NCBI GenBank assembly: GCA_035236585.1
Contig: CP141132.1
Location: forward strand, 58,253,880-58,317,879
Direction: 5' to 3'
From: Warburgia ugandensis
Lineage: Eukaryota; Streptophyta; Magnoliopsida; Canellales; Canellaceae
Length of the DNA stretch: 64,000 nucleotides
The position numbers and the translations under genes were made by a program. Positions within the stretch are counted from its first letter, which is position 1, and the number at the start of each line of letters is the position of its first letter. The notes beneath the pieces are model-generated. The model saw nothing but the letters and a program-made list of their open reading frames with translations, searched no databases and was not told the origin of the DNA. Of the stretch, positions 1 to 10,926 are shown piece by piece.

Positions 1-298
1 TAATCACAGCCCCAAGTTACAAATAAGCACTTACAACCAAGTTTACATCAACTACAAGAAGGGTTACTAGATAAGTTCTTACTCAACCTTACCTGTGCTT
101 ACTTTGTTTGTGACCTTAACGCCCTTTGATGCTCCTCCTAATTGGACTTTGACTGATCTGAAAAATGATAGATTGGGTTGAGTATTCTTCACACTCAGTA
201 GGTAACTTGCTACCACTAGTTTGAAAACATGACATGCAAGAGTGCTTATACTAAACACATTCATAAAAACATGCACTTCTATTCTTGGTTAATCAGGG

Positions 299-301
<3 letters not shown>

Positions 302-376
<75 letters not shown>
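302..376. repeat. (GT)n microsatellite
   Basis: About 37 uninterrupted GT units on the plus strand, within the left LTR region. Confidence 0.99.
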
Positions 377-378
<2 letters not shown>

Positions 379-680
379 CTGCGTAAACTCAAAATTTAGC
401 ACAATGAAGAATATAAAATGCAAGCATAGTAAATCAACTTATGCATGCATATAGGTCGGCAACACACATCAAGCGAACTAATCAATGATGACCATAGCTA
501 TGAAATTCTTAAAATACTAATCAGTCAAAATAGATAAGGATATTGCCATGAATATCATGCATATGGATCTTTCAGTAAATCACTCAACTAACTGGTCACG
601 GGGACTTGTATGCTACCATCTCAATGCTATATGCATATTGATAAAATCCAGAATCATAGGGTCAATTATGCTTCTCTGCA

Positions 681-905
681 GGCTACCTCATTTCGGCGAT
701 CTGCCCACTCGGAACTTAGGGTTTTATTCTCACCGTAGGCTGCCTCATTTGGCAATTTGCCCACTTGGACCTCAAGGTTTTGTTTCTACTGCAGGCTGCC
801 TCATTCAGCGATCTGCTCGCTTGGAACTCGAGATTTGTTCCTACCGTAGGTTGCCTCATTCGGTGATCTACCTACTTAACATAATGGCCACCAGCCTCAT
901 TAGCT
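681..905. repeat. Minisatellite, four copies of 55-57 bp
   Basis: The phrase GGCTGCCTCATT...GATCTGCC recurs starting at 681, 738, 794 and 849, with about 80 percent similarity by eye. It lies inside the left LTR. Tandem arrays inside the LTR are common in large plant gypsy elements. The 147-codon ORF across it (548-991) is a by-product. Confidence 0.85.
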
Positions 906-2114
906 CAAAAAAGATAGGCTCATGTAGCCCAGATAGCAATCATTGTAAACATGCGAACAATGCATTCTTAAAATCAGTCTCATGCAATTAATTGCATTCA
1001 AGATCATAAGTAAAAATCTACATAAATCTTTATGTGAATATGATATCTCAAAAAGCATGCTAATCACGGTCATCAGGAATAAAGCATTTAGATTTTTGGA
1101 AATGCATTTGATAACGTAGTAGTAGCAGACTACCTACCTCGAGCATCGTTTACTAAGCTCGTTCCTTTCCTCAATTTGAACTCTAGAGTACCTTGGTGAA
1201 GTCCTGAAGCCCTGGTTGTCGTTCAAACATAAGATCCCAACATTATTTCTCGATTCATAGGGCAGTAGCTAGATCCACATGATTTATGGGTTTCTAGGGG
1301 TCGATCCATGACATTCTTGGTCTAAGAGTGTCCTAAGGCCTCTATTAGATCAAATCATGAGGTCTGATCACAGTTGATCTCATGGATTCATGAGATCTTC
1401 ATGGTTTTTAAGCTATAGTTGCCTTAAACAATCTTTTGATACTAAATGTTATTGTAGAATTAGGTCCGTGTCGCAATTATTAACGCAATGGTTCTTTCGG
1501 ATCGTCAATCAGAGTTATATAGCTTCCGTAAATGCAGTTTTTGTGTTGTGCCTCAATGGACGAACCAGATTTGTCCACGTAGGACCCGTGCGTTGCAGTT
1601 CCCAGGACCCGTGTGTGTCCCAGTTGAACTATGACAGTGTTTGCACGTGCACACATGCCCGAGCGACGCGTTACAGCGTGTCCCGGATGGCGTCACGCAA
1701 ACGCGTCTTTGATGCGAGTGTGGAGCATCTCGGCTCCCCGGCTCCTAGGATGCCCCATGCATCCTGGTCGAACCTGACCCACACCCACACACAGCGAGCA
1801 CGCAAAGACCCCCCTAGGGAACGAGCCTCGGGAGTGCTTCACACGCAGCGTCCCTGCTTCGTCTATGATGGGTCTAGTTCTGGACCCATCTTCCTTCATT
1901 GATTTCTAGCCGAAAAACTATCAGATCCAATCAAGATCTAGGGGAAAAGGGGAGGGAAGACAGAGGAGTATTGTGGGGAGGAGAATCGTACCTGGAAGCC
2001 CTCTTTGCTGTCCGATCAGAGGCTTCAAACGTAGCTGCAACCCTTGTTGCCAGATCTGGTTTTGGGATCGTTTGGAGTGGAGAAAACTTGGGTTTTGGAA
2101 GAGGGGAGTGGGGG

Positions 2115-2124
2115 ATTTTATAAA
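2115..2124 (-). promoter_or_regulatory. TATA box of the left LTR
   Basis: The minus strand reads CCCTTTATAAAATCCCCC, followed by a pyrimidine-rich leader, which is the arrangement expected at an LTR transcription start. Position and context only; activity is not shown. Confidence 0.4.
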
Positions 2125-2539
2125 GGGAATAAGGCGGTGCCACCATTTTTTCCAGCGCCACACTGCAAGAGCAGTGTAGCACGACAGTTGGGAGCAAAGG
2201 CGGTGGAGAGGTCGGTGGAGAAGGAGGGGTGTCATTATCAAAACGATCCCCTGTGTTTTCAAGCTATTCTTACTTAAATGCAATTTACACAAATAACCCC
2301 AATCTTCAAAGGCTCATAACTTGGTCATACGACCACCGTTTTCCGCGTTCTATGAAGTGTTGGATTCCATTCCGAGTGTAAAATCTAATGATACTAATTT
2401 TTTTCTCACAAATTCCTTCATTTCATATTTTAATTAAAATTAATCATCTACTACTCTCTTAATATAACAAAACATCCATTAATTTTCAAAATAAACCATT
2501 TTTACAAAATATCTTCAAAATTTGAGTCATTACAATATT

Positions 2540-3950
2540 AGGGTACGATTATACCATGTCCATATTCCTTACTTCATCTCTTAATACTATAATTGGCGAG
2601 TCCTAATCCAACGTCCAGTATCTCCCCTTTGGTTTTTTTTTTTTTTCTTATATATATTTCATGAAGTCTCCTCCATTGTTCATCCTTAAAGATAAATGAC
2701 CTCTTATCTCCTCTCTTTCTAATTCCTTTAAGTTACTCTCTTTTCAGAGTTTCTAGCTTAAGGAAAATGTCATAACTTTTTCTATTTCCATTTCCATCAT
2801 CTTCTTTCTTTCCTAGGGTGGTGATTGTTTAGAAAAGGTTTTAGGATCTTCTTCACTTGGTTGCCCTAATACTTCATTCCTTAGGATCATTGGATAAGAT
2901 TTGTTTTGGTTTGTGGCATACTAAGTTAAAGAGATTAGAAAAGATTGGTGGTGATTTTAGTGTATTTTAGGTTGAAAAGAAGTGTACAAACTCCTATTGA
3001 GTGACAAAACTTGAGGGTCTTACAGCAAAATTCAAGCCCGAATTTCAAAGACTTTTATTTGCTTTTTTCATTAATTATGTGACAAATCCTTGTAATTTTT
3101 TCATTAATGAAATAATTCTTTTCTTTCCTTAGTTAAGTTGTTTCCTTACTTTAATTCTTAAAATTTGTAGTTTTAAAAAGCTTCCTTATTTATTTCCTTG
3201 CTTTTTTAGATTGTTTACTTGTTTACTTAATAGCTTGCTTTTTTAATTAGGATTTACTTTCTAGTTGCTTAGCTATTTAACTTAGGTGTTTCCTTCTTTG
3301 TTAGTTCTTTTTTTTTCTTTTCTTTATTTACTTGTTTTAGGACTTTCATTCCTCTTTATTTTCCTTGTCAATAGTTCTAGTTAGAAATTGTTCTTCTTCT
3401 TTTTTAATGCTTGGCTAAGTTAAAATAAGATAACCTAAATTCTAATTAACTTTGTTTATCAAAGAGTCTTCATGAGATCAACCCATATTTGCAGATTCTA
3501 TACTCTAATAAAGTCATACACTTGTGGTAATTATTAAGATACATCACCTTGAAAATTCCTAATAGACATGAAACTTTTGTGCCAAGGATATCATACTAAA
3601 GTGGAATTAGATAGACCTTTTGGAACTATGGAAAAAACAAAAAACAAAAAGTTGGGCCGCACCATTTTTCTTCAATGCAGCCCATACAAAAGGGTTGTCA
3701 CGTGGTTCCCCTGTTAATAATGTGCAAATTTAACATTATGGATTCAAACAGATTTTTTGTGTAAGCTCAGAAAGTGTACTTCTTCCTTGATCGGGAAAGT
3801 GCTACAATAGTCAGACTGGCAAAGAAAATTAATGCCATGGAACATTAAACTACGGATTCCCGCTTGCACTCTTAGCAGCTTGCGCCAAATACTCCAACCT
3901 ATGAAAGAACTACCACATAATCAGAGGCTTATGGTCTCCCGATAGGATAG
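2540..3950. other. AT-rich stretch without a gene
   Basis: T-rich on the plus strand with many short TTTCC/TTAGG phrases. Near 3430-3540 it weakly resembles the end of a Tat/Athila-type LTR like that at 32.5 kb. No reading frame or clear boundary was found. Confidence 0.4.
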
Positions 3951-3959
3951 AAATTTAGA

Positions 3960-4250
3960 GCCTGGATGATGAGCAACTAAGGCAATGAGAGATGGGAGGG
4001 TTGTGATCCTTTTCGTACCAAAAGAGAAGGGAAAAACAGAAGAGAAAGGATACCATGTATGGTCAACAACCTCAATTGCCTCAGGTCTGCTAGGCGTCAG
4101 ATGATCCAAATGGAAGAGACCAGGGTTCAGCAAATAAGCATTCTCGACTCCCCAATCTGGAAATTGATAGATTATCCGTAGATGCTTGCTCGTCATGTAT
4201 GGGTCACATTTCATTTGACTTCTGTGAAGAAAACTTTTTCTCACAAGAGA
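3960..4250 (-). other. Unrecognised 107-codon frame (3921-4244)
   Basis: A minus-strand frame with ordinary composition (WGVENAYLLNPG, HTWYPFSS) that I do not recognise. It has no splice context that links it to the rhomboid gene and no neighbour that explains it. It may be decayed transposon or chance. Confidence 0.15.
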
Positions 4251-4470
4251 CTCTCGTTAGTAACCTCAAATGCAATTCTTCCGTAGCAACTTAATCTTGA
4301 AAATTGATGAACAAAAGACTCAAAAAAGTATTTTTTTTTCTCTTGTACAAGTGAAGAATCTACGAAGTATAATCAAACACACACACCAAGAACTGTACTA
4401 ACACGTGTCACATTCACTTCGTTATGGACATTGCAGATCCCCCCAGTGAGACGTACATGGCTACCCTGAA

Positions 4471-4568
4471 CCGCATTACTGACTTCAATATGCAATTCGT
4501 CTACCACTTTGAGAACCACATTACTGACTTCAATATGCAATTCATCTGCCACTTGAGAACCACATTAC
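4471..4568. repeat. Tandem duplication, two ~48-bp units
   Basis: CATTACTGACTTCAATATGC followed by AATTC(G/A)TCT(A/G)CCAC occurs twice in a row with few differences. The surrounding short frame (4424-4630) has no recognisable product. Confidence 0.8.
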
Positions 4569-4995
4569 TAAGAAGTCATCCAGCAGCAAACACCACCTCT
4601 AGACACAGACCACCAAATAGGAGAGCATAAAACCATCAATCATCTAGCCACAACTCAATCAAGTACAAAACCTTGTAACTCACGGTAGATATACTCCACA
4701 AGATTAATGAATAATACTTATAAGTCAATCTCTTTACACATGATTCTTCAGTTGCAACAGTCTACCCCATCCAATGCATTTCACCTGTAACAATTCCTTC
4801 AAGTCAAGTGGGTTTTGAATAATTTCTTGAGACAGGAGACTATCTTCCTCATTTTTCTTGTTAACTTTCATGAAAGAAACCCATAAAAGGTGGTCTCAGC
4901 AGTAATCAGCCAGAGAAGACACATTGATCTTCACAACTCTAAGCGGGAACAAAATTTGGTAAGTAGGTAATGTATCAGCTGAAAACATCAAGGCT

Positions 4996-5064
4996 AAAAG
5001 GGGCAGCCTGGTGCACCAAGCTCCCACGCATGTGGAGTCCAGGGATGGGGCGGACCACAAGGCC
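4996..5064 (-). mobile_element. Au-type SINE, 3' fragment
   Basis: Read on the minus strand this is the conserved tail: GGCC...TGTGGTCC, CCCATCCC, then GAGCTTGGTGCACC and GGCTGCCCC. The tRNA-like head is missing. Confidence 0.75.
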
Positions 5065-5299
5065 AGAGCAGTTGAAGATTAAAACAGCAGGATGGGATAA
5101 AGCAAAGGCCTGCTGTGATAAGGGCAGATTTGTTGTGTATATGCTATGGTCATTAACTTCCACTGATAGTAAGAAGAACTTGAAAGATAAGAAATCAATG
5201 GTCACTGTTATTACCTGCAACTTGGATATCTGGGCAGATTTTAGACAGCAGGAGTTGCCACGAGGTAAATCGTTGAAGAGAATATAATCAGTACACACC

Positions 5300-6047
5300 A
5301 GCGCTCACTAGGAAGAGCATACGCAAACAATGTACAAATCTGCATATTTATGGAATGAACTCAGGTTAAACTACACCAGTAATAAGACAGGTGAAGAAAA
5401 GAGCAACCAAACAATGATCCTTTAAAATAGAATACAAGCAAAAGCAAATAACTAGATCAACAATTAAAAGTAAAACTTGATATAAATTAATAATGCTGCC
5501 AAAGTGGGTTAAAACACAGAATCAGATTGCAGATCGAGATTTGATGAGTTTTAATACTAAAGCAGGAAAAACGGAAGCCTTTGTGGAAGTAAAAAACAAA
5601 AAATCTTCCACCTTTGAACTTCCTTAAGCTTGGGCTGAAGTTTGGAATCCAATACGAGATGGAAGCAATCACAGTGCAAATTGCTGCTGAAGCATATTAG
5701 CATTCAGCATGCTGTGAAGCTCAAAAGGCAGATTGAAATGGTTTTCAACTACAGGCCAATATTCACAAGCCAGTGTCCTTCAACAAGTTACAAACGCCAA
5801 CCAATCGGCAAAGCTCACCTTGCTGACTACTTCTATGCATACTATACATAAGTTGATATTTACTCAAATGCTGCTAATGGAAAATCAAATATTATTGCAC
5901 TGCTGTACAGTGCTATGAGTGTGGAGACATAGGGAGTTTGCAGCTGCTTGTCCTTCCAAATCATTGAATTTTCTGATGGTAATAATAAGAGGAATATAAG
6001 GATGAACAATCTGAAAGATCGGACACTGACTAAGAAGACTATCTGAT
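5300..6047. other. Stretch without a recognisable gene
   Basis: Mixed composition with only short shadow frames. Nothing assigned. Confidence 0.4.
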
Positions 6048-6064
6048 TGCTCTCTTCTGGTAGA

Positions 6065-6241
6065 CAAAGGGCAGCCCCAGTGCATGAATCTCCCGCATGT
6101 GGGGTCCGGGAACGCAGCGGACCACAAGGGTCAATAGTACGCAGCCTTACCTTGCATTTTGCAAGAGGCTGTTTCCATGCCTTGAACCCATGACCTCATG
6201 GTCATATGACAACAACTCTACTGTTGTGCCAAGGCTCCCCT
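6065..6241 (-). mobile_element. Au-type SINE, full length, with target-site duplication
   Basis: On the minus strand: GGAGCCTTGGCACAACAGTA (box A region), GGTCATGGGTTCAAGG (box B region), CTTGCAAAATGCAAGGTAAGG, TTGTGGTCCGC, then the tail GGGCTGCCCTTT. The flanks TGCTCTC(T/C)TCTGGTAGA at about 6048-6064 and 6244-6260 are a 17-bp direct repeat, the insertion scar. A tRNA-derived, Pol III type retroposon moved by LINE machinery (family knowledge). Confidence 0.93.
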
Positions 6242-6650
6242 TCTGCTCTCCTCTGGTAGATGCATATTGATATTCTCATTCTCAGAGAGGTGAGGCAGAT
6301 TGCTTGCGAATCTTCAAAACCAGTATTTATGTGGAATAAGGTAAATAGGCTACTGACATAGGGGGACAGCACGAACTTTTTCTCCATTATTTAAATGATA
6401 AACTAAAGCCCAAAGTGAAGAAACATCCTCGCTACACATATTGTGATAGCATGACTAACTGACATGACTGTCTTGTTGACTCATTAACACTTGGATCCTC
6501 ACAACAACTAAGTTGGTAATTATGATGTGATGTGAAGGAAGCCAATTCTTTTGGGTGGACCCTAGATTTACAATAAGGATTACACAAAGCTTGGCAAGCC
6601 AACCACTATACCTTAATCTAACAGAAAGGAGAAGCTGAAATCTGAGAAAG

Positions 6651-7294
6651 ATGTCGCTCCCAAGAGGATATCATAGGCTTTTAGAGACAAAAGAAATTGT
6701 CCATAAGCTTCCTCAACTTGTTTCTATGAGGAAGTTTGAATATGAAATCAAAGAACAGAGTGTGATGTATGCCTTGGCTGTTAGAAAAGGGCCTAAAGAA
6801 GAAGGGATACACATTCAAATTCATTCTCAACTGCAAAAATTACTACTGGATTTTCAAAACAAAACAAAAAAAAATAGGTGAGAAGAACTGCCCAATGTGC
6901 TACCACCTATGTGTGAGATTCAACAGTACAATCTTGTTCCAGGGCCTAACCAACCTGTTTAGATTATGAATCCAACTTAAAGCTACTCAGCAAAAGGTCC
7001 ATCAATCACAGCTAAATCCATGTGCAGTCCTTCCTAGTTGACTCCAAAGAAAGATGGTACATATAGGATGGATTTGAAAGCAAGATCACCATAAAATATA
7101 GAATTTCATGGATGAGAATGATGAAATCAATTTTGAAAAAATGAGTATCTTAGCAATCGTAATATTTAGATCGGAAAGAGATGATGTGGCAGCTAGCAAA
7201 GGGGAAATGACTAATGCCAGCCTATATCAGCCTTTGCCTATTCCAAAGAGGTCATGCAATGATCTAAGTATGGATTTTTGTCTTAGGCACCAAA
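6651..7294 (+). pseudogene. Ty3/gypsy pol remnant: linker, RT start and integrase piece fused by deletion
   Basis: Three parts in order. Codons from 6651 read RKFEYEIKEQSVMYALAVRKG, the linker before reverse transcriptase. About 7015-7105 reads NPCAVPS-LTPKKDGTYRMD, the first RT block, with one stop and a shift. About 7190-7290 reads SKGEMTNASLYQPLPIPKRS then DLSMDFCLR, which matches the integrase phrase PLPIPxxPWEDVSMDF. The RT catalytic core, RNase H and the integrase zinc finger, normally ~1.5 kb, are deleted between the last two parts. Dead element. Confidence 0.6.
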
Positions 7295-7544
7295 GGCAGT
7301 TACTGTTGCACTGCGTCACAGCTTCCTCTCAATCTCCTCCAGAAGACATGCAGAACAGTTTATTAGGATTTTCCCCAAACCAAAGCCCCTTTAGCCCTTC
7401 TAAGGTTTCATACTATCTGGTCCTGATTGGTTAACATATACTCTCAATGCTTATAAGTTTAACTGAGAACACTCTTTGTTTGCCAAAGACACCCCTTCAA
7501 CTGTTATTTTATATGTTAAAAATTGTACATTCTATGTGAAGCAA

Positions 7545-7740
7545 GCGGGGTCAATATCAATCAAACTAACAGCCAAACAAGTTAATTAAAATATCTATCA
7601 GACTAAAAAAGTTATTTTAATATATTGTTGGGGTGTTAGTTTGATTTATATTCACAGTTATTTTAATATTCTTTGGTTGTTAGTTTGATTGATATTTTAA
7701 TAACTTGTCAGGGTCGTAGTTTGATTGATATTCCCACCTC
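7545..7740. mobile_element. Foldback / MITE-like element
   Basis: The left arm (7545-7605, TCAATATCAATCAAACTAAC...AACAAGTTAATTAAAATATC) is the inverse of the right arm (7682-7737, GATATTTTAATAACTTGTCA...TTTGATTGATATTCCCAC). The centre repeats the same TTAGTTTGATT phrase, so the whole ~200 bp can fold into a hairpin. Target duplication not clear; superfamily unknown. Confidence 0.6.
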
Positions 7741-8019
7741 TTACTATATTCAAAATTAAGTTTTGGTTAATTATTAATAAATAGTAATATTATAATGAAT
7801 CAAAATAATGTAAGTTATGTAACAAATTATATCAACAGACATGTTGAATTTAGCAATTAATAAGAAACTCCTAAAACTATCAATCTTAGGTACTGCAAAC
7901 TATCCACTAAATAATAGCGTGTACTAAGAGTCAACTAATAATAATAATTTGTTACCCAATTTATAGCAATACAAACCTACTAAATTGTAGTAGATCGACT
8001 GCCAAAGATGTATTGAGAA

Positions 8020-8457
8020 AATCAGACAGCCATTATTGCTAGCAACACACTGCTTCTTGAGAGGAGAAGACACATTGAGGAAGACTGTCACTTTTTAAGA
8101 GACCTTGTGATGAGTAAGATAGTATCCGCACCTTATGTGAAGTCAAAGACTTGATATCTGTGGTCAACTGTCCCTTTCTACTGCTATATTAAGGTATGAA
8201 TACCATAATGGTCTGATATCCATTCTTTAGCTTGAGGGGGAGTATTATAGATTAGAAAGGTAAGGTACCTAAGCTAGGCTGCATTACATCAGTTCCCTGC
8301 TTTTTCTAAGGCTTATTAATGTTAGTTGGTATACTTCTCTTGATCAACTACAAACACAAGAATCATGAGTCACAACTAACAAATTCTCCTTCTCTCTCTT
8401 CTCTTCCCTCTCTTCTTCTTTCTCTTTGGTAACCATAGTTTCAAGATTGAAACAATA
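8020..8457 (+). mobile_element. Ty1/copia 3' end: RNase H tail, polypurine tract and LTR
   Basis: 8070-8150 translates in one frame to HIEEDCHFLRD followed by SAPYVKSK, the C-terminal RNase H signature of copia (HIEVDxHFIRD...VxSxxQLAD). CTTGAGGGGGAGTAT at 8231-8245 is the polypurine tract. The ~210 bp that follow, with CT-rich sequence near 8390-8425, fit a short LTR, although its exact ends are eroded. No upstream pol was found. Confidence 0.55.
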
Positions 8458-8699
8458 CTTTGCTACGCTAAAGGTGCTTCAGATGCATTGTCTATGGGGA
8501 TTTCTCGATTGGGAACTACCCAAATTCTCTAGCTATCAAAAAGCTATCTCCGAACATTGCAAATTCAAACATTGAAATTTGTTGCTGGAAGAATAAGAAG
8601 CAACCTACCTGTGCTCCAAGAGATTAATTTGGCTATACAACATTAATGAGTGATTGTGGATTTCTTCAGATGGAAACACATCACAATAGTGAGGTTGTG

Positions 8700-9362
8700 T
8701 ACCATATTGGCAGCAAGCATTGTTCCATGGATGAACCACACATATTAACATCGTTTTTTACTTTATACAAGAAGAATTCTTCATAAGCTTATTTGCATCT
8801 CATGCTTGTTCAAGTGATCAATTGGCTAATGTATTTGCTATAGCAGTGCCATTTGAAAACCTTTGGCTTCTTTAAGAGAAGCCAAGCATGGTGGCATTTT
8901 ACTCCAACTTGAGTGTCAAGACAGATATGGTTATGTTGAGGGCATGACTTGGACTATATGACATCACACGACTTGGGTTAACTGACATGTCTCTACAATT
9001 TTGAATTCTTAGCCTCTAATGGACTTCTATATTAGGTTCCTGAAGTAGTTGCTTTTCTAACCATTATAAATTCCTAGTCTAGTCAGTTTCCCGATTTAAT
9101 TGTTTTGGAATAAATTCAGATTCCCAGATATTGTAGTTTCCTTTAAGAAGTTCTATTTATTACTTAGTTTCTTTCTTGAGGAGTTCCCATTCTAAAATGT
9201 TTCCCTGGAAGATGTCCAAAGTGATGTTTCCGCTTGGAAGGTCCCCATAATCTGTAAATTTCCAAGTATGCAGCATTGTAGATGAATAAGAGGTGCTTGG
9301 TATTGAGACTGCACGTTCAAGCTCCATTTCATCTCCTAATTCTGTATTTTATTTGACTAACA
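8700..9362 (+). mobile_element. Second Ty1/copia 3' end with LTR
   Basis: 8730-8870 encodes a decayed RNase H tail: HINIVFYFIQEE, then SHACSSDQLANVF, matching SHVxSxDQLADIF. AACTTGAG just before TGTCAAGACAG (8914) resembles the tract and LTR start of copia elements. The LTR probably runs to about 9362. It lies directly after the first copia end, in the same direction. Confidence 0.5.
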
Positions 9363-9364
9363 TA

Positions 9365-10660
9365 GTCTTCCAAGTTATTTTATAATCAATCATTTACAAA
9401 CAAATCGAATAGATATGTTAGTTTATTAGTTTATGTTTCAGCATTCTCTTGTTATTGGGCCAAGCCAGAAGTTTCAAACTCAGTTAAAGCAGCAAATAAA
9501 ACCCAACCTATAGAAGTTTTTGGTATCATTCAACAATATGGGTATTTCCAGGTCGGATATATGCAAATGATCTGACTGGATTTCTATGACAGTGCCATAG
9601 ATAAAGAACATCTCTAAATTTCACTAAGGGGCTCACAAGGTGCACTTGTCCCCGTTGATGATGCTACTCTAACTACCATGACATACAGCATTTTATCTAT
9701 AAGACCTTCCAAAGGATATAATTCCAAATTTTCTTTTAGGGGATAAAGTGACTAATTTTCATATTGGTTGCAGCTATCTAAGAACCTTCTCTTATATGTA
9801 GGACATATCATTCTCACTAATAACAATCAGCTTTTGTTTGATGTTAACTTAAGCAATGCTCAGCCAATAAGGAAACGCATTGTAATACAATGAGGCACAC
9901 CCACCGTTAAATTCATAGGTACTACCTATGACAAATCTGGACCTTCCACCTAATAGGACCACGTTGGATATCAAATCCTACAAAATGAGTCAACTTGAAA
10001 ATCCTAAACCAAAGTAAACATGCTCTGCATCTTTGAATGTCTGGTTTTACCATTGTAGACTGGTAGGACCTTTCAGATGTTGAACTTTCAAAAAGTATCC
10101 ATCAGATGGACGCTTGGGTCAATCACAGCTGGAGCTCACTATCCTATGGTGGCTTTGTCCGATTGTATTATAATAACATTTTGCCTCACTAGAGCCGTGC
10201 ACTTTTTCTAGATAGAAAAGGCAGAAGACAGCTTTAAAAAAAAAAAAAGAACAGAAAAGGTAAACAGAAGCTCATAAAAACTAAAGGCATATTAACCATG
10301 TTTGCTTAAAAAATTCTTGTGTGGGAAAGAAGTGTCAAATCTAAAAAAAGGAAAGAATAAAAACAAAAGGCTAAATGAATTCAGCAATCATACATATAAA
10401 AATGAAAACAGTTTTAAAAGCTTAGGAAGAGATGTTAAGTATATCTTACAGTCATATTGGTAAATGCCATCCCAACCAACCAAAACAGATGCAAATGACC
10501 AAATGCATAAATACAGAGCATGTGAAATCAAAAAGTTCCCATAACTGAAATCAATCCCATAGCCATCAGCATGAAACTTAAACTCAAGTAGGATATATAG
10601 CAGAACTTATGAATTATTGGCTGATAAACCACAATTTAATTGGACAAATGAAATTTAGTA
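9365..10660. other. Stretch without a recognisable gene, 3' flank of the visible rhomboid exons
   Basis: No exon of the rhomboid C-terminal tail was found here on the minus strand. A short A-run at 10236-10247 and AT-rich segments only. If the gene has a further exon it would lie here, further left, or outside the window. Confidence 0.4.
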
Positions 10661-10674
10661 ATTTACCCAGTTAT

Positions 10675-10926
10675 TTAGAGGATAAGAGCTATAATACAGA
10701 GAAGATACTGATAAACTTTGGGTTTTGGTTTCACGAGGTTCATGTCATATCCTGGAGGAATGTATCTATGGTTGATCCACCCAAACTGAGGACGCATCAG
10801 AAGAATAAATCCAAGAAGAAACCCTGACAGAAATCCACCAATATGAGCAGAGCTGTCCACGTGAGGAAGAAATCCAACAGCCAAATTTATGCCAATTATA
10901 AGGACAAGAGACATAAGTGCAGCACA
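10675..10926 (-). CDS. Rhomboid exon 4 with catalytic histidine, ends in an early stop (residues 204-286)
   Basis: Begins CAALMSL after the 84-nt intron 3 (10927-11010, acceptor TTTTTTCAG). It carries the second half of the active site, [21 protein letters not shown] (His231 in AHIGG), then RPQFGW and [15 protein letters not shown] at 10675-10677 stops it midway through the last helix. Family members continue with a residue at this point, then a short run to Gly-Phe, a helix end and a Cys-rich tail. Here the sequence after the stop reads ITG and then GGTAAAT, a good donor that would split the Gly codon (phase 2). The exon may therefore originally have ended at 10667. I could not find the final coding exon in 1-10660. 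Confidence 0.88.
   Translation of the reverse strand, partial: CAALMSLVLIIGINLAVGFLPHVDSSAHIGGFLSGFLLGFILLMRPQFGWINHRYIPPGYDMNLVKPKPKVYQYLLCIIALIL

Larger units (their letters stand above)
1..2534 (-). mobile_element. Partial long LTR, Ty3/gypsy (Del/Tekay-like), running off the left edge
   Basis: Read on the minus strand it starts TGTAATGACTCAAATTTTG at 2534. It passes a stretch typical of these LTRs (drug-bean-like 'GTATGACCAAGTTATGAGCC' phrase near 2320), a TATA box at 2115-2124, a GC-rich leader with CT runs, and a minisatellite at 681-905. The left end and any primer-binding site are outside the window. No internal coding region is visible, so this may be a solo or truncated LTR. Confidence 0.55.

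Noticed and set aside
681..905. CRISPR-like array
   Set aside because: Units are contiguous 55-57-bp repeats without spacers, in a plant LTR.
7240..7340. CNSNCLWC on the minus strand as the missing Cys-rich last exon of the rhomboid
   Set aside because: Only a C-x-W-C coincidence; no helix end before it, no proper acceptor, and the region is better explained as gypsy integrase on the plus strand.
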